A DNA stretch of 64,000 nucleotides from Nostoc sp. JL33 (GTDB lineage: Bacteria; Cyanobacteriota; Cyanobacteriia; Cyanobacteriales; Nostocaceae). The position numbers and the translations under genes are program-made. Shown here piece after piece: positions 19,802-28,694 of this stretch. The stretch is from NCBI RefSeq assembly GCF_017114985.1, contig NZ_JABXKP010000074.1, forward strand, positions 62,001 to 126,000, given 5' to 3'. Every line of letters begins with the position of its first letter. The first letter of the stretch is position 1. The notes under the pieces are model-generated. The model had not been told where the DNA came from. It ran no database searches and saw only the letters and a list, made by a program, of their open reading frames with translations.

Positions 19802-20519
19802 TTGGGAGAGGATTGATGCAATGCAAGATGAGGACATTGATCTTTCTGACATTCCAGAAGTGACTGAAGAACAGATGAAGCAAGCGGTGCTGCGGGTTAG
19901 CGGAAAACCTGCTGAACGGGGTCAACAAGATGGCAAACGTCTAAGGCTTGAGGAATATTTGAAGTATGACGATCGCACGGATAGCCAATATGAACTGGTG
20001 GCAGGTGAGTTAGTTGCAATCCCACCCGAAAGTCCAAAAAATGTCCAGATATCTCTCTTTTTGCTGGTAAATTTCCTCAAGTTTATTCCGGTTAATCGGT
20101 TAAGTAACAAAGTTGAAATTGTTGTTGCTGGTTCTCGTGCGACAACTCGTATTCCTGACTTAATTGTGCTGACGGATGAACTTGCAACAGCCTTAGAAGG
20201 TGCAACGCGATCCACAATCACCCTGGATATGCCACCTCCAGCATTGGTTGTTGAAGTTGTTTCTCCTGGCAAAGCTAACGAAGACCGGGACTATCGCTAC
20301 AAACGTTCCGAGTATGCCGCTAGAGGAATTGCTGAATATTGGATTGTTGACCCCCAAACAAATGCAGTTACCCTACTGATATTAGTTGACGGGTTTTATG
20401 AAGAAACCAGATTTGCCGGAAATAGTGCGATCGCTTCTACCATTTTCCCAGATTTACAGCTAACTGTAGAGCAAGTACTTAATGCTGGAGAAAGCAATGT
20501 CGGTAAGGAAGACAGATGA
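19764..20519 (+). CDS. BrnA-like antitoxin N-terminus fused to an Uma2 nuclease domain
   Basis: Residues 1-55 (SQTDWERIDAMQDEDIDLSDIPEVTEEQ...) are the N-terminal toxin-binding region of BrnA antitoxins, in the right place after brnT. The DNA-binding ribbon-helix-helix half of BrnA is missing. It is replaced from about residue 58 by a complete Uma2 domain: LRLEEYLKYDDRTDSQYELVAGEL, RIPDLIVLTDE, PPALVVEVVSPG, and YKRSEYAARGIAEYWIVDP, with the PD-(D/E)XK acidic residues present. The total is 251 residues. A recombination between neighbouring genes could have made this chimera. Whether the Uma2 part is active or the fusion still binds BrnT is unknown. Confidence 0.8.
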   Translation: MSKSFSSKTSQTDWERIDAMQDEDIDLSDIPEVTEEQMKQAVLRVSGKPAERGQQDGKRLRLEEYLKYDDRTDSQYELVAGELVAIPPESPKNVQISLFLLVNFLKFIPVNRLSNKVEIVVAGSRATTRIPDLIVLTDELATALEGATRSTITLDMPPPALVVEVVSPGKANEDRDYRYKRSEYAARGIAEYWIVDPQTNAVTLLILVDGFYEETRFAGNSAIASTIFPDLQLTVEQVLNAGESNVGKEDR

Positions 20520-20555
20520 AGTGATTTGAGAAGTGCGAGATCAAAGAGCTAACTC

Positions 20556-20873
20556 ATGAAGGTACAGCACCCCCTATTCTCTCAAGTTGCCTTAGCCCAA
20601 GACTTGCCAGAATACAACCTGAAGCGAGGGAATGTTGCAACAATTGTGGAACATTACCCCATGCCTGAACGGGAAGAGGACGGGTATAGTCTGGAAGGAT
20701 TTGATCTGCCCCATGTGACGATCGAAGTACCAGCATCTCAAATTATCCCCATTGCCCAGTGGCAGCAAGAAGAAATGATTTTAGCCAAGTTACGCCAGCT
20801 ATCTAGAGCGAGGCTGTTGCAATTACAAGACTATCTCGATTTTCTCTTGCAAAAAGATGAGTCTGAGCATTAG
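20556..20873 (+). CDS. DUF4926 domain protein
   Basis: A 105-residue protein. Residues 3-65 (LFSQVALAQDLPEYNLKRGNVATIVEHYPMPEREEDGYSLE...) are a DUF4926 domain, a small SH3-like barrel usually found with DUF6883 or toxin-antitoxin genes. The last 35 residues form a Leu-rich amphipathic helix (MILAKLRQLSRARLLQLQDYLDFLLQKDE) of the type found in small cyanobacterial antitoxin-like proteins. No DUF6883 gene follows. The start is ATG 20556. A role in a toxin-antitoxin pair is guesswork. Confidence 0.7.
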   Translation: MKVQHPLFSQVALAQDLPEYNLKRGNVATIVEHYPMPEREEDGYSLEGFDLPHVTIEVPASQIIPIAQWQQEEMILAKLRQLSRARLLQLQDYLDFLLQKDESEH

Positions 20874-20876
20874 AAT

Positions 20877-21044
20877 AGGTTCAAATCTCCCACCTAAATA
20901 TTTGGCGAGAAAGTTTTTTGCGTAGGCGTAGCCCGTCGTAGACATCGCATCCTCGATCAAGCAATTTTATAGTCTGGCAAACCAGCCTGCTGTTGACCAG
21001 AACTATTGGTAAACTAGAGGCAATGCCAGTTCTGCTGAGTGATT
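20877..21044. repeat. Direct repeat DR1, 168 bp, upstream of the hydrolase gene
   Basis: This block matches 22064-22232 over its whole length with scattered substitutions, roughly one in eight by eye. It includes a copy of the GCGTAGGCGTAGCCCG-type repeat (20920-20948), the segment ACCAGCCTGCTG, and ends in GAGTGATT, where the next gene begins. The right part (AACTATTGGTAAACTAGAGGCA) would serve as the leader of the hydrolase gene. Confidence 0.9.
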
Positions 21045-21053
21045 TTACCCCAA

Positions 21054-21998
21054 ATGAACGAATCAGAAGACTTTCGCCGGAATCTTCTCAGATGCTTGGG
21101 AGGCGAATGGCCCGAACCTTGTCCGCTCGATCCACGGCTGGAGGACTCAATAGCTCGTGAGGGATATCGAATAGATAAAGTAACATACCAGGTTGAACCT
21201 GGAGAGCGTGTGCCTGCGTATGTTCTTGTACCGGATGATGTGACTCCCAAATCACCTGCCCCAGCGATCGCACTCTGGCATCAGCATAATAATAATTGGA
21301 CGCTCGGCAAAAGCGAGCCTGCCGGTCTTATAGGCGACCCAACACAATTCACAGGTGTTGCTCTGGCAAGCGAGGGGTATGTTGTGCTTTGTCCAGATGC
21401 CCTGTGTTTTGAGGAAAGACAGGACTCGATTCTTCGAGGAGGTGATTTCGAGCGCTTTGCTTTCTTGCAATATCTCGTCAACGGCAAGTGCCTTGCATGG
21501 AAATACATACTCGATATGCACAGAGCTATCGACTACTTGTGTTTGCGACCCGATGTGAATGCTGAAGCGATCGGTTGCTATGGTCATTCCCTTGGCTCGA
21601 TTTTCACATGGCTTATTGGCCCTTGGGAAACACGGCTCAAGTGTCTTGTGGGAAACTGCGCTCTGCCAACCTACTCTGCCATTCATAGCACTCGTCGTCT
21701 TGCTGGATTTGGTATCTTTATTCCTGGTTTGAACCAATACGGTGATACACCGGAGATTGCGGCGCTGATTGCTCCTCGTCCTCTACACCTCAATTTTGGC
21801 AGCGAGGATAAACACAGTCCGGTTATTGAGGTCAGGAAGGCTATGGAGAAGATTGAGAAGGCTTATTATAAGCATGAAGCCGAAGATAACTTTACTTACT
21901 TTATCGAGGAGAACCAGGGGCACGTATTGTCTGAGCAGATGTGGGAGCGTGCGAAATCTAAGTTTCTCAAATACTTGCCGCCAAAAGGTGGTCGGTAA
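21054..21998 (+). CDS. Alpha/beta hydrolase (dienelactone hydrolase / acetyl-xylan-esterase-like)
   Basis: A 314-residue alpha/beta-hydrolase. The nucleophile elbow is CYGHSLGS (Ser near residue 182). The acid is probably the Asp in FGSEDKHSP, and the histidine is in ENQGHVLS near the C-terminus, the usual order. The N-terminal region (KVTYQVEPGERVPAYVLVPDD) is typical of the DLH-like esterase group. The substrate is not known. I start it at ATG 21054; a GTG at 21039 lies inside the direct repeat. The gene stands between two 168-bp direct repeats and its GC content is higher than that of its neighbours, which fits acquisition as a unit. Confidence 0.85.
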   Translation: MNESEDFRRNLLRCLGGEWPEPCPLDPRLEDSIAREGYRIDKVTYQVEPGERVPAYVLVPDDVTPKSPAPAIALWHQHNNNWTLGKSEPAGLIGDPTQFTGVALASEGYVVLCPDALCFEERQDSILRGGDFERFAFLQYLVNGKCLAWKYILDMHRAIDYLCLRPDVNAEAIGCYGHSLGSIFTWLIGPWETRLKCLVGNCALPTYSAIHSTRRLAGFGIFIPGLNQYGDTPEIAALIAPRPLHLNFGSEDKHSPVIEVRKAMEKIEKAYYKHEAEDNFTYFIEENQGHVLSEQMWERAKSKFLKYLPPKGGR

Positions 21999-22024
21999 AT
22001 GACACTAACCACCCTTTTGATACT

Positions 22025-22133
22025 TTATTTAACTATTCCTGAATGACCGGGGATATCTGCCAAAGGTTCAAATCTACCGCCTAAATATTTGGTGAGAAAT
22101 TCTTCTGCGTAGGCATAGCCCGTCGTAGACATT
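22025..22133 (-). pseudogene. C-terminal relic of an S9-type peptidase
   Basis: On the minus strand the frame reads EEFLTKYLGGRFEPLADIPGH then SGIVK and stop. The FLxKYLGGR-EP...GHS pattern resembles the C-terminus of prolyl-oligopeptidase (S9) proteins. A dispersed repeat directly precedes it. DR1 carries only part of it, in a broken frame. The duplicated block therefore probably derives from sequence that once followed a peptidase gene. Confidence 0.4.
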
Positions 22134-22232
22134 GCATCCCTCAATTAAGCGATTTTCTACTCTGGTAAACCAGCCTGCTGCTGACCAAAACTATTGATAA
22201 ACTAGAGGCAACGCCAGTTATACTGAGTGATT
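22064..22232. repeat. Direct repeat DR2, 169 bp, upstream of the DUF433 gene
   Basis: Second copy of the 20877-21044 block. It ends in GAGTGATT six bases before the DUF433 ATG. TTGATA and TATACT with a 19-base spacer within it (about 22194-22224) could be a promoter. Confidence 0.9.
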
Positions 22233-22238
22233 CGTTAT

Positions 22239-22532
22239 ATGTTTGCTGAAACCTCCTCGCACTACGTTACCCGTAACCCGGAAATTTTGAGTGGAGAGCC
22301 AATTATTACAGGTACTCGCACATCTGTTCGTACCATTGTCGGTTTGTGGCGGTTGGGGATTATGCCAGAAGAAATCTTGAACCATTTGCCACATTTGACG
22401 CTGGCACAAGTGTTTAATGCCTTGAGTTTTTATCTCGATCATCAGGCGGAGATTAATGAATACATTGAGCGAAACCGAGTACCCGATGAATTAATACATC
22501 CATCTGTAAAAGCTATATTGGGGACATCGTGA
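22239..22532 (+). CDS. DUF433 antitoxin-like protein, partner toxin absent
   Basis: A 97-residue protein with the DUF433 core ITRNP-like YVTRNPEILSGEPIITGTRTSVRTIVGLWRLG and PHLTLAQVFNALSFYLDHQAEINEYIER. DUF433 proteins are small winged-helix antitoxins, normally followed by a DUF5615 PIN-like toxin. Here the stop is 17 bp from the end of convergent recQ, and no toxin is present. ATG 22239 (MFAETS) is a better start than GTG 22227, which is in the direct repeat. Confidence 0.8.
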   Translation: MFAETSSHYVTRNPEILSGEPIITGTRTSVRTIVGLWRLGIMPEEILNHLPHLTLAQVFNALSFYLDHQAEINEYIERNRVPDELIHPSVKAILGTS

Positions 22533-22549
22533 CGGTTTTTGCTGCACTA

Positions 22550-23992
22550 TTAACGGCAATTGTCGCAATGTCCGCAACGCCAGTTAGCAGCTTCTTTATC
22601 AAAACCAAAAGCGTTTAATAAAAACTGCCAACGGCACTGTTTTGTAGTTAGATATTGATGCATTTGTTTGGCGGCGTGTAATTGCGTCGGTGGCTGAGTT
22701 CCCGCTTTTTGAGTAATAGTGTAATGGAAAGGATCAAGCCAGTTTAGCTGACCATTGCTATGGAGTAATGCTAAAGCGATCGCACCATCAGGAAATTGTC
22801 GGGTTACTGCATTCACTTCTCCCTGTTTTGGTAATTTTTTCACAAGTTGCTGCGCTATTTGTTGTTGCGATCGCATTTGTTCTTGAAAAAATTCCTGTCT
22901 TCGCTTATCCTCTGGATCTAACCACCCTGTAGGTTCACTTACCAGCGTCAACGCTTCTGCCGGTTTCCCATCTCGCCCAGCGCGGCCTATTTCTTGCACA
23001 TATTCAGATAACAAATGTGGCGCGTGAAAGTGGACAACCCACCTTACATTGCTTTTATTAATCCCCATGCCAAACGCACAGGTGCAAACTACAAAAGGTA
23101 TTTTACCACCTAACCAGCTTGCTTCTACTTCACGGCGTTCGGTTGCACCCAATCCCGCATGATAGCTAGCTGTAGCATAACCCATCTCTGCTAACCATTC
23201 GGCTAAATCTTCGCTATCTCTCCTAGTGCGAACATAAACTAATCCCGATTGTTGCGGTCTATTTTGAATAAACTTTAATAATTGTTGTTTCCTACCTCGT
23301 GGTGTCCAAGCGATGCGAATGCTGAGATGCAAGTTAGGACGGTAAGGATTCAAACGGAAAATCTCTGGTTGCTGTAATTGTAAAACTGTTTGAATAATCT
23401 TTTGGGCTAACGGGTCAGCAGTCGCAGTAAAAGCAGCGATGCTAATTTTTGTTCCCGGTGGTTTTGATTTTAGCAATGCAGGACGCACAGCCCCTAATCT
23501 GCGATAAGCTGGGCGAAAACTATCACCCCACTGCACTAAACAATGGGCTTCATCTAAAATTAAGCCATTAATTTGCAATTCTGGGTGAGACAATCTTTCC
23601 CACACTGGCGCACTTAGCAAAGTTTCTGGCGATAAATAAAGTAATCTTAGCTGTTGACGTTCTAAAGCTTGCAGAGTTGCACGACGTTGAGATGAAGACA
23701 ATTCACTATGTAAAAGCGCTGCTTTCTGATGACTTTGTTTTAGTTCCTGTACTTGATTTTCCATCAACGCCACCAAGGGCGAAACTACCAAGGTTAATCC
23801 TGTTTGTAGGAGTGCGGGAAGTTGAAAACAAACCGACTTACCTCCACCTGTAGGCATAATAATCAGCGCATCTTTTTGTGCTAATAAAGTGCTGACAATT
23901 TCTCCTTGTGGTGGACGAAAATCTTCATAACCCCAGATTTTTTGAAAAGCTGCGCGAACTTCTTGCCAAGATTTTGTTGTAGGCTGATTCAT
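22550..23992 (-). CDS. recQ: RecQ-family ATP-dependent DNA helicase, short form
   Basis: About 480 residues. Helicase motifs: I (MPTGGGKSVCFQLPALL), II (LILDEAHCLVQWG, a DEAH box), III (AFTATAD), V (VCTCAFGMGINKSNVRWVVH) and VI (EYVQEIGRAGRDGKP). The protein ends with the zinc-binding CGHCDNCR and lacks the winged-helix and HRDC domains of longer RecQ proteins, as in other short cyanobacterial homologues. It unwinds recombination and fork intermediates. I prefer ATG 23992 (MNQPTTK) over GTG 24010. Confidence 0.93.
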   Translation of the reverse strand: MNQPTTKSWQEVRAAFQKIWGYEDFRPPQGEIVSTLLAQKDALIIMPTGGGKSVCFQLPALLQTGLTLVVSPLVALMENQVQELKQSHQKAALLHSELSSSQRRATLQALERQQLRLLYLSPETLLSAPVWERLSHPELQINGLILDEAHCLVQWGDSFRPAYRRLGAVRPALLKSKPPGTKISIAAFTATADPLAQKIIQTVLQLQQPEIFRLNPYRPNLHLSIRIAWTPRGRKQQLLKFIQNRPQQSGLVYVRTRRDSEDLAEWLAEMGYATASYHAGLGATERREVEASWLGGKIPFVVCTCAFGMGINKSNVRWVVHFHAPHLLSEYVQEIGRAGRDGKPAEALTLVSEPTGWLDPEDKRRQEFFQEQMRSQQQIAQQLVKKLPKQGEVNAVTRQFPDGAIALALLHSNGQLNWLDPFHYTITQKAGTQPPTQLHAAKQMHQYLTTKQCRWQFLLNAFGFDKEAANWRCGHCDNCR

Positions 23993-24010
23993 AATCAATA
24001 GTAGATGCAC

Positions 24011-24313
24011 TCATATCCTTGAACGCTGAATATAGCCTCTCTTATCCAGCTAATGGTTCAGTAATTTCATCATCTTAGGTGCAACCCACTGACTGCAAGA
24101 AGAGAACATCTCAGTGAAAGCAAATGTACCTAAATCGGCCCCTTTAGTCCCTCTTTGCTAAGGGGGTAAACGACATTTCTGCTCCCTCTCCTTAGTAAGG
24201 AGAGGGTTGGGGTGAGGTTTAAAGAGCTTTCTACGAAAGTGAGATACTCCCCTGTAACAATGAATTATAATTAAATATTATGCATCAAAATATTAAATAA
24301 AAGATTCAGGCAG
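24011..24313. other. Intergenic region with a dispersed CCCTCTCCTTAGTAAGGAGAGGG hairpin
   Basis: A palindromic hairpin of the CTCTCCTTAGTAAGGAGAG type lies near 24183-24205 and continues into GGTTGGGGTGAGGTTT. The same block recurs inside the element at 55309-55511. Another short G-run hairpin lies near 24135-24170. No gene is seen. Confidence 0.55.
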
Positions 24314-24751
24314 ATGAACGAAGAATTAAAACATAAATTTTACATCAGCACTGATAAATCTAAATTGGATATTCAAATTATTCATGATTTTTTACAAACT
24401 TCCTATTGGGCTGAAAACATACCATTAGCCCTTGTGGAAAAGTCAATAAACAATTCTTTATGTTTTGGACTTTACGAAGGTAATCAACAAGTTGGCTTTG
24501 CGAGAGTCATCACTGATTATGCAACTTCTGCGTTGTTAAAAGATGTTTTTATTCTGGAGCCTTATCGAGGACAGGGTTTAGGAAAATGGTTTGTAGAATA
24601 TATTTTGGAATATCCAGAACTGCAAGACGTTCAAAGGTGGATGTTAGGCACAAAAGATGCTCATGGACTTTATCGCCGTTATGGTTTTAAAAATTTGACA
24701 GAGCCAGAAAAAATTATGATGCGTCTAAATCCAAATGCTGCTCAAGCATAA
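24314..24751 (+). CDS. GNAT-family N-acetyltransferase
   Basis: A 145-residue acetyl-CoA-dependent acetyltransferase. The acetyl-CoA loop is EPYRGQGLGKWFVEYIL (motif A), preceded by the beta4 strand ALLKDVFIL. The C-terminal GLYRRYGFKNL is the normal beta5-alpha4-beta6 region. The substrate is unknown. A single gene between repeat-rich gaps. Confidence 0.88.
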   Translation: MNEELKHKFYISTDKSKLDIQIIHDFLQTSYWAENIPLALVEKSINNSLCFGLYEGNQQVGFARVITDYATSALLKDVFILEPYRGQGLGKWFVEYILEYPELQDVQRWMLGTKDAHGLYRRYGFKNLTEPEKIMMRLNPNAAQA

Positions 24752-24774
24752 GCAATGTCTAAATTGGGCAAAGC

Positions 24775-24925
24775 CTATATAAACCAGTTTCACTCGATAA
24801 GCGCTTCTGGTTTGTATACAAGAGACTCTGACTTCTCGTAAAAGGAGAGAGGCTTTGAATCTTACTCCCCTTCCCTTGTAGGGAAGGGGTTGGGGGTTAG
24901 GTCTTATTAAACTTAACTAGAAGCG
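24775..24925. repeat. Dispersed GGAGAGAGG...GGGTTGGGGGTTAGG element
   Basis: AAAAGGAGAGAGGCTTTGAA, then TCTTACTCCCC, then GGGAAGGGGTTGGGGGTTAG make up a block that recurs in reverse orientation at 47222-47350 and, split by another element, at 55285-55530. Shared outer sequences (AGCGCTTCT, GTTTGTAT) suggest a mobile or formerly mobile non-coding unit of about 140 bp. Confidence 0.7.
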
Positions 24926-24981
24926 CTATAAGCGCTCCCGATTGTTTACTAAAAGCGTTGTTTGAGTGAACTATATAAAAA

Positions 24982-25662
24982 TTAGTGACTGTTCTGATTT
25001 TGGGAATGCAAGGGACAACCACCTGCCGTTAATTTCTGAAGAAAGACATTATTATCAAAATAATGCTCTAAAGACTCAATTTTCAAATCATCAGTCACGC
25101 GAGCAATACTAACTCCTACGATCTCTACTGTTTCCCCTGTGGGTGCATAGTCTTTATAGGAACCATTAAATGTTCCCCAATGTCGCCACTTAAAGGTTAC
25201 ATTAGGCGGCCCCGATAGGACTTCTGTTAATTCCCAAAGAAAGCCATTATGAAAGGCATTATGAAAAACCTCAAATGAAGATTCAAAGGTTTCTGTTTCA
25301 GAGCTATAATGCTCACTTTCACCTAGAAACAGGTTATAAGTACCTTGCTGGGCGACCTCTTGAGCAGTGTATTCTTGTCCCCCATTGGTACTCATCTTAA
25401 ACTTATCAGTAACAATGGAAAGCCACTGTTGGGGATTAGATTTATTAGAAGCTTCCATCTCAAAAGTTCGGACTAAATTTTGAGCGATTGCTTCTAAAGA
25501 ACCTTCTGGATGCTGAAATTTGCTTTCTTGATGAAGAAATTCATTGGTGTAAGAATAATCTGGGCGTTTTCCTTCCCGCCACTGTACTTCTTCATCATGA
25601 GTAATGACTATATCTCTATCTTGTACCCAGAGCGGTAATTCTGTAGTTTTTTCGCTACTCAT
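24982..25662 (-). CDS. NTF2/SnoaL-like fold protein
   Basis: A 226-residue soluble protein. An N-terminal segment of about 45 residues is followed by what looks like a SnoaL-type domain: AIAQNLVRTFEMEASNK, FEVFHNAFHNGFLWELTEV, and WRHWGTFNGSYKDYAPTGETVEIVGVSIARVTDDLKIESLEHYFD. The last block (G-x-V-x-V-x-G...RV-D-KI...H-F/YD) is characteristic of ester-cyclase-like NTF2 proteins. The reaction is unknown. It ends with CPLHSQNQNSH, a Cys and His that could bind metal. Confidence 0.65.
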   Translation of the reverse strand: MSSEKTTELPLWVQDRDIVITHDEEVQWREGKRPDYSYTNEFLHQESKFQHPEGSLEAIAQNLVRTFEMEASNKSNPQQWLSIVTDKFKMSTNGGQEYTAQEVAQQGTYNLFLGESEHYSSETETFESSFEVFHNAFHNGFLWELTEVLSGPPNVTFKWRHWGTFNGSYKDYAPTGETVEIVGVSIARVTDDLKIESLEHYFDNNVFLQKLTAGGCPLHSQNQNSH

Positions 25663-25869
25663 ACAAGCTGACTGACTATAAACATCGTTTCTCAGAATAA
25701 AGTTTTATGGATACAAGTAAATCAAAAAGTCTAAAAAAGTAAAAAATATTCATAATGAACTAAATCAACTTGACTTTTTGCACAAATTATAATACAAGCA
25801 AACACAGATGCTTCTTGAGCTAGAAACTTATCCGCTCGGATTTAGAAGTTAGGCAAAAAAATGCTCTAC

Positions 25870-26349
25870 TTAAATTAAATCTAATTGCATTACATTCCCT
25901 TCAGAGAAACCGAGACTGGAGTAAACTGGTTTACCGCCTGGTGAGGCGTTAAGAAGCACTCGCGTACAACCGAGCAGTTTTAAATATTTAATTGCTCTAT
26001 TAGTTAGGTCTTTGGCTATGCCTTGTCTGCGGTAAGATTGTTCAACGTAAACGCCCCAAATATATCCAAATTTGCGGTATTCATCTTTGAAAACATTTGG
26101 GTATAAATCTGCAAAGAGTTGACAATTTGCAGAACCCACAACTGTATTATTAACCTCTGCAACAAAAGCTTTGTAAAACAAATCCCGACGCGCCTCTTCT
26201 ATGAATTGGAGGGTAATATTCTGCCAGTCAAGCTGGATATTACTCTCATCAACACCAATATCTAGCCACATTTGGTAAGAGTGTTTTGCAATCAGTGAGT
26301 CTTCTTTGGTGGTAGCTTCTCTGATAACGATATGTTTTTCTGTCAGCAT
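25870..26349 (-). CDS. GNAT-family N-acetyltransferase
   Basis: A 159-residue GNAT. KHIVIREATTKED starts the fold, and YIWGVYVEQSYRRQGIAKDLTNRAI is the acetyl-CoA loop. VLLNASPGGKPVYSSLGFSEGNVMQLDL is the C-terminal half. It has no close relation to the GNAT at 24314. It lies downstream of, and in the same direction as, leuA, 123 bp away. Confidence 0.87.
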   Translation of the reverse strand: MLTEKHIVIREATTKEDSLIAKHSYQMWLDIGVDESNIQLDWQNITLQFIEEARRDLFYKAFVAEVNNTVVGSANCQLFADLYPNVFKDEYRKFGYIWGVYVEQSYRRQGIAKDLTNRAIKYLKLLGCTRVLLNASPGGKPVYSSLGFSEGNVMQLDLI

Positions 26350-26383
26350 AATTTTCTAACAAATTTTCGGAACTCACAGCTAA

Positions 26384-26413
26384 CTCCTCCCCAAAGTCGG
26401 GGAGGAGTTTTTT
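26384..26413 (+). terminator. Hairpin with T-run (plus-strand terminator-like), no gene before it
   Basis: CTCCTCCCC (26384-26392) and GGGGAGGAG (26399-26407) are a perfect 9-bp stem followed by six T. On the plus strand it looks like a rho-independent terminator, but all nearby genes are on the minus strand. It may insulate leuA and the GNAT gene from antisense transcription, or be a dispersed repeat. Confidence 0.5.
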
Positions 26414-26472
26414 AGCTGATGCTAAAAACAAGGTGTGGTGCTTGTATTATGGGCAGTTTGACAGATATGATC

Positions 26473-28077
26473 TCAGACTTTCTGTGCAGATACTTCCTCT
26501 GGCTTTTCTTGAGTTTGCAATGCAGAATACAACCTATTCAACGCATTTACATAAGCTTGCGCGGATGCCACGATGATATCTGTGTTCGCCGCATGACCAG
26601 AAAATACTCTAGATTCATAACGTAAACGAATCGTCACTTCTCCAATCGCATCAATACCGGCTGTTACTGATTGCACAGAAAACTCAATCAACTCGTTGGG
26701 CACATTCACCACACGATTAATAGCTTTGTAAACTGCATCCACTGGCCCAGTACCGATCGCTGCATCAGTTAATTCTTCACCTTGTGGGGTGCGGAGGGTA
26801 ACTGTAGCAGTGGGACGGGCGTTGCTACCACAGGAAACTTGCACCAACTCTACACGGAACAAATCGGGTGCTTGTTGGATTTCATCGTTAACGATCGCTT
26901 CCAAATCCCAATCAGAAATTTCTTTCTTTTTATCTGCTACTTCTTTGAATCTGACGAATGCTTTATTTAATTCCGTATCCGACAATTCAAAGCCCAATTC
27001 TTTCAACCGAGTGCGGAAAGCATTTCTACCTGAATGTTTGCCCAAAACTATTTGATTGTCTGTCAAGCCAATCAATTGAGCATCCATAATTTCATAGGTC
27101 AGCCTGTTTTTTAACACACCATCTTGGTGAATCCCAGACTCATGGGCAAAGGCATTCGCCCCCACGATCGCTTTATTTGGTTGTACTAACATTCCCGTCA
27201 AATTAGAAACTAAGCGTGAAGTTTTATAAATTTGCCGGGTGTCGATATTTGTCAGAGATTCTTGAGAATCTGCTGGTCTTCCCAAAAAGGGGTTAAAATA
27301 TTGTCGCCGCACATGCAACGCCATCACTAATTCTTCTAGTGAGGCATTTCCGGCACGTTCGCCAATCCCATTGATTGTACATTCTAATTGCCGTGCGCCA
27401 TTTTTCACGGCTTCTAAGAAGTTAGCAACTGCCAAGCCTAAATCATTATGACCGTGAACGGAAATAATCGCTTGGTCGATATTGGGGACATTTTCGATAA
27501 TCCCCTTAATGATCGCTCCAAATTCGCTAGGGGTGGTGTAACCCACAGTATCGGGAATGTTAACTGTTGTTGCACCGGCTGCGATCGCTCCCTCTAACAC
27601 TTGATAAAGAAATTCTGGATCACTACGAGCCGCATCCATCGGCGAAAACTCTACATCTGTCATGAAGGACTTGGCATAAGCTACCATTTCTTGGGCGATC
27701 GCTAGCACTTCTGCCCGTGACTTCCGCAGCTGATACTCTAAATGAATATCAGAAGTCGAAATAAATGTGTGAATTCTGGCGTTAACTGCTGGTTTTAATG
27801 CTTCGGCGGCTGCTTCAATATCTGCTTTAATCGCTCTTGCCAAACTGCAAATTACCGGGCCGTTTTCTGTGCCGACAATTTGGGAAATCTTCTTAACTGC
27901 TTCAAAATCTCCAGGACTGGCAAAGGCAAAGCCTGCTTCAATTACATCTACACCCAGACGCGCTAATTGCTTGGCAATAACTAGCTTTTCGTCTATATTC
28001 AGAGTCGCCCCTGGACACTGCTCTCCATCTCGCAATGTTGTATCAAAAATGATGATTCGATCTGTTTTGTTTGTCAT
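26473..28077 (-). CDS. leuA: 2-isopropylmalate synthase
   Basis: A 534-residue enzyme that condenses acetyl-CoA with 2-ketoisovalerate in the first committed step of leucine synthesis. [17 protein letters not shown] opens the TIM barrel, and [23 protein letters not shown] and [21 protein letters not shown] are the family signatures. [15 protein letters not shown] follows. The C-terminal LeuA regulatory domain (about 400-510) is present, so leucine feedback inhibition is expected. The start at ATG 28077 gives the usual [14 protein letters not shown]. Confidence 0.97.
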   Translation of the reverse strand: MTNKTDRIIIFDTTLRDGEQCPGATLNIDEKLVIAKQLARLGVDVIEAGFAFASPGDFEAVKKISQIVGTENGPVICSLARAIKADIEAAAEALKPAVNARIHTFISTSDIHLEYQLRKSRAEVLAIAQEMVAYAKSFMTDVEFSPMDAARSDPEFLYQVLEGAIAAGATTVNIPDTVGYTTPSEFGAIIKGIIENVPNIDQAIISVHGHNDLGLAVANFLEAVKNGARQLECTINGIGERAGNASLEELVMALHVRRQYFNPFLGRPADSQESLTNIDTRQIYKTSRLVSNLTGMLVQPNKAIVGANAFAHESGIHQDGVLKNRLTYEIMDAQLIGLTDNQIVLGKHSGRNAFRTRLKELGFELSDTELNKAFVRFKEVADKKKEISDWDLEAIVNDEIQQAPDLFRVELVQVSCGSNARPTATVTLRTPQGEELTDAAIGTGPVDAVYKAINRVVNVPNELIEFSVQSVTAGIDAIGEVTIRLRYESRVFSGHAANTDIIVASAQAYVNALNRLYSALQTQEKPEEVSAQKV

Positions 28078-28172
28078 TTGCGGTTTGTTGTTTAGTTTCT
28101 ACTTGTGGCTCAATATATCTTCAACCTTAGTTTTTCTTTTACTTTTTCCTTTGTAAATAATTGCTAAGGCTA

Positions 28173-28694
28173 CTAACCTTCGGTTTTTTCTATTTGTTCT
28201 CTGATATCATTTAAATCTATATATCTGTCAGTAGCATTCCGTAGCTCTCTAGCGATCATCCCTTCTGTTGATACTACCGTAATATGTGTATTCTTGGAGC
28301 GTAATAGTTCGATTGCTCTTTCAAAATCTCCATCGCCACTGAATAATACTACTCGGTCATACTGGTCTACTGTATTAAACATATCTACAACAATTTCAAT
28401 ATCTAAATTCGCTTTTTGCGAGTAACGACCTGACGTATCATCATAATATTCTTTAAGAATTTTAGTTCTGACTGTATATCCTAGACTAATTAGAGCATCT
28501 CTAAAACCTCGCTGATCTTGTGGGTCTTTTAAGCCAGTGTACCAGAATGCATTAATTAATGTTGTTTCTGATTGCTCATGTTTGAAGTATTCTAAGACTC
28601 GCCGTGGGTCAAAAAACCAGCCATTTTTTTGTTGAGCATAGAACATATTGTTTCCATCTACAAAAATAGACAGACGATTCATTGGAGAACCCAT
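28173..28694 (-). CDS. LabA-like NYN-domain protein (DUF88)
   Basis: A 173-residue PIN/NYN-fold protein. RLSIFVDGNNMFYAQ has the first catalytic Asp. KANLDIEIVVDMFNTVDQYDRVVLFSGDGDFERAIELLR has the second and third acidic clusters (D-E, then SGDGDF). ISTEGM-like VVSTEGMIARELRNATDRYIDL closes the fold. The family includes LabA, which influences circadian output in Synechococcus, and metal-dependent RNases. I keep ATG 28694 because AGGTG lies 9 bases before it; ATG 28682 is an alternative. It stands about 95 bp upstream of leuA in the same direction. Confidence 0.85.
   Translation of the reverse strand: MGSPMNRLSIFVDGNNMFYAQQKNGWFFDPRRVLEYFKHEQSETTLINAFWYTGLKDPQDQRGFRDALISLGYTVRTKILKEYYDDTSGRYSQKANLDIEIVVDMFNTVDQYDRVVLFSGDGDFERAIELLRSKNTHITVVSTEGMIARELRNATDRYIDLNDIREQIEKTEG

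Noticed and set aside
26384..26413. Terminator of leuA
   Set aside because: The T-run is on the plus strand, while leuA reads on the minus strand. On that strand there is no T-run after the stem.
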